NCBI GenBank assembly: GCA_044223975.1
Contig: JBGALI010000023.1
Span: forward strand, 5,846-69,845
Direction of reading: 5' to 3'
Source of the DNA: CAZCPB01 sp044223975
GTDB taxonomy: Bacteria; Planctomycetota; Phycisphaerae; Phycisphaerales; UBA1924
DNA: 64,000 nt
Shown: one piece after another, positions 18,835-26,498 of the stretch
How positions within the stretch are numbered: position 1 is the stretch's first letter
Layout: each line of letters begins with the position of its first letter
Program-made: the position numbers and the translations under genes
The notes under the pieces: generated by a model
The model's input: the letters and a program-made list of their open reading frames with translations, nothing else
Told to the model about the DNA's origin: nothing
Database searches by the model: none

Positions 18835-19436
18835 TCGCCGTACCTCCGCGACAGCGACCACGCCCCGGAGACGAGCGCGACGAGCACGGCGACGGCCGTC
18901 CCCCCGTGGACGGTGGTTGCCGCCGGGTGGTAAGAGCTGAACTCCGTGGCCTCGGCGTTCGCTTCCACGGTCTGTCCCTCGCGCGCCAGTTGCCAGTAGG
19001 CCCTGAGGTGCGGGTTCATCCGCGGCGACAGAATCATCAGATTGCAGGCCACGAGCACCACACCAGCGCCGACGCCGAGCGTTCGGATCGCCGTGGCCGC
19101 CCGGCGCGGTGCTCGCGCTACGCCGGCGCCGATCAGGCGCAGTCCGAGGGTCAGGAACGCCAGTGCCGCCGCGCCCAGTTGGATGAAATCGGCCCAGATG
19201 AAGATGTTCGACTGCGCCCGTCCCGCGGCGAGCTTCCAGTGCTCTCCCCCGAAGCCCGCAAAGTCCGGGAGCCGCGGGTCGAGCTCGCGCATGGTGGGGA
19301 ACATGATGGCGGCCGAGACGGCGCCTGTCATGAGCGCTCCAAGCCATACCGCCAGAGCCACCAGGTGGATGGTCTCGCACACGGCGGTGGAACGCGGAGA
19401 AGACTCGGCGTACGAAGCGGGTGTCGAAGCACTCAT
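18831..19436 (-). CDS. DUF4149-like integral membrane protein
   Basis: 201 residues from ATG 19436. Four hydrophobic helices are seen (about 22-45, 83-103, 118-138, 178-198). The first, HLVALAVWLGALMTGAVSA, followed by MFPTM, resembles DUF4149 proteins; a His in a Trp-rich helix is typical of them. Function unknown. It is translationally coupled to nth by a four-base overlap and is divergent from the TIM-barrel gene at 19528 with a 91-base intergenic region. Confidence 0.65.
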   Translation of the reverse strand: MSASTPASYAESSPRSTAVCETIHLVALAVWLGALMTGAVSAAIMFPTMRELDPRLPDFAGFGGEHWKLAAGRAQSNIFIWADFIQLGAAALAFLTLGLRLIGAGVARAPRRAATAIRTLGVGAGVVLVACNLMILSPRMNPHLRAYWQLAREGQTVEANAEATEFSSYHPAATTVHGGTAVAVLVALVSGAWSLSRRYGE

Positions 19437-19527
19437 GCGTGCATGGTACCACCGGACGCCGCGGCCCCCGTCCGACGCCCAACCCCGTCCGATCGACGCG
19501 AGCCGCGCACCGCGGCTACAACACTCC

Positions 19528-20322
19528 GTGGATCTGCAACTTCCCATCAGCATCTCTCTCGCGGGGATTTCAGGCGCCGGCGCTCTGGCGTCCGGCGGCG
19601 TGCGCGAACAGGTGATCGCGTGCGCGGCGCTGGGGTTCCGTGCCGTGCAACTCGATGCCGCGGCACCGGGCGTGCGGGCCCGCGAGCTTGACCGCTCGGC
19701 GCGGCGGGACTTGGCCGCACTTTTCCGCCGGCTCGGGCTGGCTTTCTCGGGGCTCGACCTCTGGATCCCGCCCCCGCACTTCACGGACGTTACGCAGTCG
19801 GACCGCGCGGTTGCCGCGGTGGAAGCCGCGGCCGGGCTGGCGTCGGATCTGTCGGCGCTCGTTGCGGCTCCCGCCGCTGAAGGACTCGGCGGGCGACTCG
19901 TGTGCGTCACGCTGCCGGGATCGTGCCCGGGGGATGTGGTTACGCACCTGAGCTCGGCGTGCCAGGTGCAGGGCGTCACGCTGGCGGACCATGCGTGGCC
20001 GGCGCGCGAGAGTGTGGGGCCCGTCCGCATCGGCATCGATCCGGCGGCGATCATCTTCGCGGGAGCGGACCCGGTGATCGAGGCCGCGCGGCTGAAAGAA
20101 CCGCCCGCCACGGCACGCCTTACCGATCTTTCGCCGGCGGGTCGGGTCGAGCCGGGATCGGGCCTGGGGAGGCTCGACCGGGCGGCGTACGAGGCGGCGC
20201 TCCACGCCCGCGGCTATCGAGCCTGCCTGGTGGCCGATCTGCGCGGATTGCCGGATGTCCCCGGCTCGGCGCGGCGCTTGGCGCGGCTCGTCACTCGGAT
20301 CGACGGAACCCGCGCGGGGTGA
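19528..20322 (+). CDS. TIM-barrel protein, sugar phosphate isomerase/epimerase-like
   Basis: 264 residues from GTG 19528. The N-terminal strand-helix pattern (SISLAGISG..., ALGFRAVQLDA) and the AxxRR-DLAALFRRLGLAFSGLDLW segment match the xylose isomerase-like AP endonuclease-2 superfamily. The metal-binding set is not complete: the usual Glu on strand 5 and His on strand 6 cannot be placed with confidence, although DLW, GIDPAAI and HARGYRACLVADLRG are in the right order. A catalytically altered member is possible. Isolated gene, convergent with yebC. Confidence 0.55.
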   Translation: MDLQLPISISLAGISGAGALASGGVREQVIACAALGFRAVQLDAAAPGVRARELDRSARRDLAALFRRLGLAFSGLDLWIPPPHFTDVTQSDRAVAAVEAAAGLASDLSALVAAPAAEGLGGRLVCVTLPGSCPGDVVTHLSSACQVQGVTLADHAWPARESVGPVRIGIDPAAIIFAGADPVIEAARLKEPPATARLTDLSPAGRVEPGSGLGRLDRAAYEAALHARGYRACLVADLRGLPDVPGSARRLARLVTRIDGTRAG

Positions 20323-20340
20323 TCACGTCGCGCGAGCGGA

Positions 20341-21108
20341 TCACACGTCGAGTTTGGCCAGTTCGTCGTCGGGGATGTCAAAGTTCGTGTAGACCTTCTG
20401 CACGTCGTCCAGTTCCTCGAGCGCATCGACAAGCTGGATGTTCGTCCGTGCCGCGGGGCCGCGTACTTCGACCTTGGTCTGCGGGATCATCGCGATCTGC
20501 GCTTCGACGATGGTGAAGCCGGCCTTCTCGATCGACTCCTTGATCCGCTGGAACTGGAACGGGTCGGTGAGCACGGTGTACACGGCGCCGTCCTCGTCCG
20601 GGTCGTCGGGGGATTCGACGTCGAGCGCCCCGGCGTCGAGGGCGGCCTCGAGCAGCCGGTCTTCCTTGATGTCCGCGGCGGTGACGACGATCTGCCCGCG
20701 CGAGTCGAAGAGGTACGCGACGCAGCCCGTGAGGCCGACGTTCCCCGAGTGTTTCGTGAAGGCCAGGCGCACATCGCCCACCGTGCGGGCGCGGTTGTCG
20801 GTCAGCGCGTCGACGAGCACCGCGACGCCGCCGGGCCCGTACCCCTCGTAGCGCACCGGCTCGTAGTCCTCACCGCCGCCGCCGCCGGCGCCCTTCTTGA
20901 TGGCACGCTCGATCGCCTCGCGCGACATGTTGGCGTAGCGGGCCTCGTCGATCGCGTACCGCAGCGGCAGGTTGAACGCCGGGTCGGGGCCGCCGTGCTT
21001 GGCGGCGACGATCATCGCCTTGCCGACCTTGGTCCACACCTTCTCGCGGCGCTTGTCCACGACCGCCTTGCGGTGCTTGATCTTGCTCCATTTGTTGTGG
21101 CCGGCCAA
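20341..21108 (-). CDS. yebC: YebC/PmpR/TACO1-family protein
   Basis: 255 residues, normal for the family. The N-terminus MAGHNKWSKIKHRK is diagnostic, followed by KVGKAMIVAAKHGGPDP, the NMSREAIERAIKKG helix, then YEGYGPGGVAVLVDALTDNR. The family is described as transcriptional regulators or as factors relieving ribosome stalling at difficult sequences. Here it closes the nusA-infB operon, 25 bases downstream of the TPR gene, a context that favours a translation role (inference). Confidence 0.95.
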   Translation of the reverse strand: MAGHNKWSKIKHRKAVVDKRREKVWTKVGKAMIVAAKHGGPDPAFNLPLRYAIDEARYANMSREAIERAIKKGAGGGGGEDYEPVRYEGYGPGGVAVLVDALTDNRARTVGDVRLAFTKHSGNVGLTGCVAYLFDSRGQIVVTAADIKEDRLLEAALDAGALDVESPDDPDEDGAVYTVLTDPFQFQRIKESIEKAGFTIVEAQIAMIPQTKVEVRGPAARTNIQLVDALEELDDVQKVYTNFDIPDDELAKLDV

Positions 21109-21133
21109 CGGTGGTCTCCAGCACGCCGTGCGC

Positions 21134-24100
21134 TCAGGTGCCCCGGCGCTTGGCGATCACAGGCGTCTCTCCCGCCTGCGCGGCGCGGAGCTTGGAACGG
21201 ATCGCCTCCAGTTCGCCGGTCGCGCGGGACATGGCGTCGGGCGAGATTCCCTGGGCGCGGCGAAGCTCCATGACGTCGGCGGCGGCGATCTCCTCGGCCT
21301 GTTTCCATGCGGCGACGGCGCCGTCTTTGAGCCCCGCGGCCCACGACGCGTCGCCGAGGTGGTCGAGCACGGTCGCGTTCTTGGCGCCAAGCTCTGTCGC
21401 CGCGGCCTTCTTGAACAGCGTGACGGCGCCCTCTCGCGCCGGAGGGCCGGCGTCGTCGAGGTAGATCCCCTGGTTGTACCGCACCCAGCCGAGGGAATCG
21501 ATGATGTTGGCCTCGGAGGGGAGCCTGGCGTACGCGCCCTCGATGAGGGACACGGCCCGCTCGAAATCGCCGTTGTTTTCCAGCAACTGGTAGCCCCAGT
21601 CGTTCATCGTCCACGCGTTGTCCGGGTCGAACGTGAGCGCGGCCTTGTACGCGGTGGCGGCAAGGTCTGAGCGGTTGCGGAAGGCCAGCTGACCCCCAAG
21701 CCGGTACGCGAACTCGGCGCGGAGCTTCGCGTCGTCGGCGGGAATGCGGAGCGACGTGTCGCGGTACATGCGGCGAAGGATCGCCTCGATCTCGGCACGC
21801 CCGCTCACGTGAGCGAGCAGCCAGTCGAGATCGTCGTTCTCGCCCTCGAGGATCACGATCCGGACGAGCTGGAACATCAGCTCCAGGTTCCGATCCTGAT
21901 TGTGCTCCGCGTACAGGCGGAGGAACGGGATCGCACGCCTGGGCTTTTCGGTCTGCAGGTACACCAGGGCCGCGGCCTTGTACATCTCCGCCGCCAGGCC
22001 CGGGTGCTGGACGGCGCCGAGGTCCACGGCGCGACGCACCGCCGCGGGGTCGTCGTCCACGCGCGAGGCGAGCACCGCGATACGGAAGGCGTGGAGCTGC
22101 GGCGAAAGCCGTACGTCGCGGGACGCGACCTCTTCGAGCAAGGCCGCCGAGGAAGCGTCGGTCAGCAGGGGTCGCTCCGCGTACTTCGAGGCGACCCGCG
22201 TGAGCATGGCCGCCAGGGCCTCCTGCTGGTCATCGGTCAGCGTGATCGTGCGGGGCACCGAATCGCGGAGCACGGTCAACGCCTCGTCGCGCTTGTCGGT
22301 CCGCACGAGCAGATCGACCAACTGCAGCGACGCGCCGACGGTGCGAGGCTCGGGACGTACGCGCGCCAGCGCCGCGGCGTCTGCCTCGTCGCGACGGGAG
22401 AGCCCCTCCCGGAGGATGGTCTCCCGCATCACCGCCAGCTCGTCGACCGGCCGGGCTTTGAGTCGATCGGCCAGCAGCGACTCTGCCCCGGCCGCGTTTC
22501 CCTCCGCCCAGAGCACGCGAGCCAGCGATGTCCACAGCCAGCGGACTTCGGGATAGGTCGCGATCTGGGCGCGGAGCCAGGACTCGGCGGTCGCAAGCGC
22601 CGCGGGGTCCGGCGCCCGTGCTGCCGTGGTCGGTGAGGGCGCGGACGAGCGGCGATCCCAGATCGATGTGAGCAGCGAGCCCGCGTCGGCATCGGCGATG
22701 TTGTCTTCAAGAAGGCCGAGGAGCAACTGCTCGGCCTGCGTGTCGAGACGGCGATCGGCCAGTTCCTGCGCCGCAGCAAGGCGAAGGACACGCGCCGCCG
22801 GCGCCGCATCGCGGATACCGCGGATGACGTCGGCCAGCTTGTTCTGATCGGCCAAGGGGCCCGCGGGCGAGTAGAGGCGGAACAGACCGGCGTACGGGCG
22901 TTCGTCGTGGGGATCGGCGGCCAGCGCGCGGCGCAGATAGGTCTCGGCCTCATGAGCCTGGCCCGTCGCCGCGCACAGCCCCGCGGCCGCGACAAGCAGA
23001 TCCACACGGCGCGCGTCGGGCACCCCCGCGTCGGCCAGGGCGGATCGAAGAATCTCCAGTGCCTCGCCTCCCCGCTGGAGCGACAGCGCGGCCCGGTACA
23101 GCGCACGGGTGTCGGCGTGCGGGAGCGTGCGGAGGCGCTGGTACCCGGCGTCGGCGGCGTCGTACCTCCCGCAGGCGCCCGCCAGCACCGCCTCACACTC
23201 GGGGCCCGCGGATTCGAACGGAGGCTTCCATGCGCGTCCGATGACCAGAGACGCGCCCTCGCGCGTCATCCCGAGCTTGGCCAGCAGGATTGCACGGAGC
23301 GCGACCGCCGCGTCGTCGTCGCGTTCGGCCAACCGGGCCAGGAGCGGGTCTGCGTCGCCCCCGCGCGCCAGTGCTGCGTTGGCGCACTGATCCACGGCTC
23401 CCGGCGCACGCTGCACCAGCCGCGTCAGCTCGTCGGCGAGGCCCGCGGCATCCAGGCTCGGAGAATCGACCAGGTCGGCCAGCGCCGCGCCGTCGTCGGG
23501 ATGCTCGGCCAGGTGCGCCAGCAGCACGCCCGACCCACGCGAGCGCCCCAGCGCCGCGGCCTGAGCCCGCGTGAGCGCGCCGGCGACGGAAGGAGTGATG
23601 CCCGGGCCGATGCCGGATCGAATCTGGCCGAGGCCGTCGGCCAGGGCGGGCCCCGCGTCGGTCCGCTCCGCGAGGAACCGGATCAGCGTGATCGTCCGTT
23701 GGTCGGGGAATCCGTGCGACCGGTCCACGTACTCGAGCAGCGTCAACGCCGCTTCCGACGGGCGGCCGCGGCGCAGGCTCACGTGCACCAGGCGAGGCAT
23801 CGCGGCGCCCTGGTCGAGCGAGGGCGAAAGGGACGACAGGGCGTATGCCTCTGCCGCTTTGTCGTACTCGCCCAGACGGCAGTACAGGTCCCCCAGGTCT
23901 CGCAGCATGTCCCCGCGCCGGCGCAGGAGTTCGCCGAACTCAAGGCGGAGGCGGGTTTGCGAAGAGAATTGTTCTGGGAAGTCGAGGGCCGCGTCGAGCG
24001 CCTCGGCCGCGGCGGCGTGGCACTGCAGCGTGGTCAGCGCGTCGGCCAGATCCGCGTTGATCAAGAACGGCAGGGTCGGGTCCCCAAGCTCGGGGTCGGC

Positions 24101-24778
24101 GGCGCGCGCCGCGGCGAGGAACCGCACGGCCTCGGTCGCTCTTCCGCCCCGTTGCGCCTGGCGGCCAAGCTGCCAGAGTGTTCGCGCTTCGCGCAATCCG
24201 CGCCTGATCGCCTGGCGGTAGGACGACGCGGCCGCAAGGCGTTTGCCCTGCTGCAGCTGGGCATCGCCGAGCTCGCGCCACACCGCGCCCGAGGTTGGAT
24301 CGAGCCGCGAGGCGGACTCAAGGTCGAGGATCGCGGCGCCGACATTGCCGGCGAGCAGCTTGGTGCGGCCGGAAGCGTACAGGCGAAGGGCTGCCGCCCT
24401 GGTGCCGACATCGGGCGACGGCGGTGGGCTTGCCTCGGGTTCCACCAGGTCGCCGCGCCCCAGGCGATCCAGTGTCGCGGAGAGAGAAGCCAGCGCGGGC
24501 GAGTCGGGGTCGGAGCGGTCGAGCGGCTCGACCAGGCGCGCATCGAGCCCGGGCGGGGTGGGCAGCGCCTTGGCTTCGTGCACCGGCCGGGCGGCTTCGG
24601 AGCGTGCGAGCCGCTCCACAGGGGCGAATCTCGTCGACGAGCCGGTCGTGCCTTCCTGAGCGCGGGCCTGGGGCGATGCGGACTCGGGCGGTGCGACGCT
24701 CGCCGCGCACCCTCCGAAGAGCGCAAAGAGCGCGATCGCGGAAGGGCCGGCGGAACGTGAGCGAGGGAGGCGGGTCAT
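21134..24778 (-). CDS. Large TPR-repeat lipoprotein
   Basis: 1214 residues. The N-terminus has a hydrophobic stretch ending in LFALFGGC, a good lipobox, so the protein is probably lipid-anchored. The rest is helical, with many degenerate TPR units (for example around residues 130-200 and 960-1110: AALTFDPDNAWTMNDWGYQLL and AIDSLGWVRYNQG-like repeats). Such proteins scaffold envelope complexes. Partners cannot be named. It lies between the HhH protein gene (52-base gap) and yebC on the same strand. Confidence 0.8.
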   Translation of the reverse strand: MTRLPRSRSAGPSAIALFALFGGCAASVAPPESASPQARAQEGTTGSSTRFAPVERLARSEAARPVHEAKALPTPPGLDARLVEPLDRSDPDSPALASLSATLDRLGRGDLVEPEASPPPSPDVGTRAAALRLYASGRTKLLAGNVGAAILDLESASRLDPTSGAVWRELGDAQLQQGKRLAAASSYRQAIRRGLREARTLWQLGRQAQRGGRATEAVRFLAAARAADPELGDPTLPFLINADLADALTTLQCHAAAAEALDAALDFPEQFSSQTRLRLEFGELLRRRGDMLRDLGDLYCRLGEYDKAAEAYALSSLSPSLDQGAAMPRLVHVSLRRGRPSEAALTLLEYVDRSHGFPDQRTITLIRFLAERTDAGPALADGLGQIRSGIGPGITPSVAGALTRAQAAALGRSRGSGVLLAHLAEHPDDGAALADLVDSPSLDAAGLADELTRLVQRAPGAVDQCANAALARGGDADPLLARLAERDDDAAVALRAILLAKLGMTREGASLVIGRAWKPPFESAGPECEAVLAGACGRYDAADAGYQRLRTLPHADTRALYRAALSLQRGGEALEILRSALADAGVPDARRVDLLVAAAGLCAATGQAHEAETYLRRALAADPHDERPYAGLFRLYSPAGPLADQNKLADVIRGIRDAAPAARVLRLAAAQELADRRLDTQAEQLLLGLLEDNIADADAGSLLTSIWDRRSSAPSPTTAARAPDPAALATAESWLRAQIATYPEVRWLWTSLARVLWAEGNAAGAESLLADRLKARPVDELAVMRETILREGLSRRDEADAAALARVRPEPRTVGASLQLVDLLVRTDKRDEALTVLRDSVPRTITLTDDQQEALAAMLTRVASKYAERPLLTDASSAALLEEVASRDVRLSPQLHAFRIAVLASRVDDDPAAVRRAVDLGAVQHPGLAAEMYKAAALVYLQTEKPRRAIPFLRLYAEHNQDRNLELMFQLVRIVILEGENDDLDWLLAHVSGRAEIEAILRRMYRDTSLRIPADDAKLRAEFAYRLGGQLAFRNRSDLAATAYKAALTFDPDNAWTMNDWGYQLLENNGDFERAVSLIEGAYARLPSEANIIDSLGWVRYNQGIYLDDAGPPAREGAVTLFKKAAATELGAKNATVLDHLGDASWAAGLKDGAVAAWKQAEEIAAADVMELRRAQGISPDAMSRATGELEAIRSKLRAAQAGETPVIAKRRGT

Positions 24779-24830
24779 GCGTTCAAGTGTTGGCCGATGG
24801 AGGGAGTGGTGCCAGAGCCGGGTTCAAAGA

Positions 24831-25547
24831 TCATGATTGGGCGCGCTGCTTCTTTGAGCGTGGCCGTGACGGCTTGTCCCCAGCGGGGTGCTCGGGCTTG
24901 CGTTCCTTCCGGGCGGTTCCCTCGTCGGACCAGAGCTGGAGGAGCAGGTGCGTAGGGAGGGCCTCGGGCGCCCGCACGTGCCTATCGAGCCACGAGGCCG
25001 CGCTCTCGGCGGTGGCCCCGGACTCGACCACGCCCTCGGCGACGAGCAGGGCGACCAGGCGCTCGTCCACGGGAACGGCGTGTCCGCCCAGCGAGACCAC
25101 CAGCACGCGCGACGCCACGTACGGCGGCACGCCCTCAAGCGAAGTCAGGTACGAGAGCGCGTCGCGCTTCGGCGCGTCGGCCAATCGGGCGAACGACATG
25201 GCGTGCTCGCGCTTGTACAGGTCGGTCAGCGCGGCGTGCAGGCGCTCGGTCCGCTCCTGCGCCCGGGGGTACCGCTCGCCCATCAGCTCCGAGAGCTCGT
25301 GCGGCAGGCAGACCCGCAGCTCGTTGTAGTCCACCACGCACTCACGGATCCGGCGCAGGGCCGCGCGGGCTTTGGCCGTGGTCGATTCCCACATCAGGAA
25401 CGAGAGCAGGAACTCGTCGAGAACCGCGTCGGCCCACTCCGGGACCGGCGCCAGCGACGAGGCCGGCTCGGACGCCAGGTCGGGGTGCTCCGAGCGGAGG
25501 CGCTTGAGCAGAGAGGTCAGGCGGCGGGTGGGGTCGGTCGAGGTCAC
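24831..25547 (-). CDS. Endonuclease III-like helix-hairpin-helix protein without Fe-S motif
   Basis: 238 residues. The middle resembles the HhH-GPD fold: a helical N-terminal part, then LEGVPPYVASRVLVVSLGG (hairpin) and HAVPVDERLVALL, which places an Asp where the catalytic Asp of Nth lies. The catalytic Lys position is occupied by another residue and no four-Cys cluster follows; instead the C-terminus is a Lys/Arg-rich tail. It may bind DNA or RNA without being a bifunctional glycosylase. Its start overlaps the rbfA stop by four bases, so it is co-translated with ribosome maturation genes. Confidence 0.55.
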   Translation of the reverse strand: MTSTDPTRRLTSLLKRLRSEHPDLASEPASSLAPVPEWADAVLDEFLLSFLMWESTTAKARAALRRIRECVVDYNELRVCLPHELSELMGERYPRAQERTERLHAALTDLYKREHAMSFARLADAPKRDALSYLTSLEGVPPYVASRVLVVSLGGHAVPVDERLVALLVAEGVVESGATAESAASWLDRHVRAPEALPTHLLLQLWSDEGTARKERKPEHPAGDKPSRPRSKKQRAQS

Positions 25548-25966
25548 GCGGAGGGCTCTCCCGTGGTTGCGTCGCTGGCGTCCTGCGGCGCGGGCGAAGG
25601 GGTCTCGTCCCCCTCCTTGGTTTCGCGCTCCTCGCGCACACGGTCCAGAGCACGGAGGACTCCCGCTTGCTTCTTGGTCGACGTGTCGGCCTTGAAGTGG
25701 AGCGTCGGGATCGCCCGGGCGCGGATGGCCTCGCCCAAGGCGTGACGCATGTGCGGCGCGGCGGAGACGAGCCCGTGAAGAGTGAGCTCCTGGCGCTCCG
25801 CGGGCAGCACCGAGACGAGCACGGTGGCCTCGCGACCGTCCTGGCTCAGTCGCACCTTGGTGACGGTGATGAGGCCCCGAACCCGCGGGTCGCTGAGCCC
25901 GCGCTGGATCACGTCCTGGATCGCGCGGTGCAGGTCCGCGGCAAGCTGCTCGTGGCGCCGGCTCAT
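25544..25966 (-). CDS. rbfA: Ribosome-binding factor A
   Basis: 140 residues. The KH-like fold is recognisable from QLAADLHRAIQDVIQRGLSDPR, LITVTKVRLSQDGREATVLVSVL and the C-terminal IPTLHFKADTSTKK. The protein binds 30S precursors and aids 16S maturation. The C-terminal acidic and Ser/Thr-rich tail (about 30 residues) is longer than usual. It overlaps the DUF503 gene upstream and the HhH gene downstream by four bases each, giving a tightly coupled trio. Confidence 0.92.
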   Translation of the reverse strand: MSRRHEQLAADLHRAIQDVIQRGLSDPRVRGLITVTKVRLSQDGREATVLVSVLPAERQELTLHGLVSAAPHMRHALGEAIRARAIPTLHFKADTSTKKQAGVLRALDRVREERETKEGDETPSPAPQDASDATTGEPSA

Positions 25967-26370
25967 GATTGATCCTCCCCGGCGGCGTCCTTGCCGCGGC
26001 GGATCAGAGGCTCGTCGATCGCCGGGTCATGGCGGAACCGCGGGTCCTCGTCCCCGTCCCCGTCGGCGTCGTCTTCGCCGCCGCGCCCGTGCAGGACCTC
26101 GCGGGCGACGTCCCCCAGTTCCGCCCCGCGGAGCTCGCGCAGCTCGGTGGTGACGCGGTCGAGCACCTCCCCGATCCGGCGGCCATCGTTGCCGACGACC
26201 GCCAGCCCGAGCTGCGCAACCGTGTGCGATTCGAGCCGGCCGATTTCCGCGACGGCGCAGAGGTGCTCGCGATGCAGGCGGTCCTTGACGGACTGCACCA
26301 CGCGGCGCTTGTCCTTGAGCGACGAGGCGTCGTGAATGAGGAGCTCGAACTGGAGGAGGCCGACGACCAT
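25963..26370 (-). CDS. DUF503 (YlxP-like) protein
   Basis: 135 residues from ATG 26370. The DUF503 core MVVGLLQFELLIHDASSLKDKR and VVQSVKDRLHREHLCAVAEIG is clear; an acidic Asp/Glu-rich tail follows. In Firmicutes the same gene (ylxP) sits between infB and rbfA, as here. Function is not established, though it is linked by context to ribosome assembly. It begins 128 bases after infB and overlaps rbfA by four bases. Confidence 0.87.
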   Translation of the reverse strand: MVVGLLQFELLIHDASSLKDKRRVVQSVKDRLHREHLCAVAEIGRLESHTVAQLGLAVVGNDGRRIGEVLDRVTTELRELRGAELGDVAREVLHGRGGEDDADGDGDEDPRFRHDPAIDEPLIRRGKDAAGEDQS

Positions 26371-26498
26371 GGGAAGACTCGAACCCGAAGAGCCACAACG
26401 ACAGTACGCGTTCCGCGCCGGCACGCCGTGATACCTTCCCGGTGTCCGACGGAGCGAAGGGCCCCGCCCGGGCGCCGGGCCTTGCGTGATGCGGGGTC

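Noticed and set aside
22907..24760. Plus-strand frame of about 617 codons
   Set aside because: Antisense of the TPR lipoprotein gene; Arg/Gly-rich and without domains.
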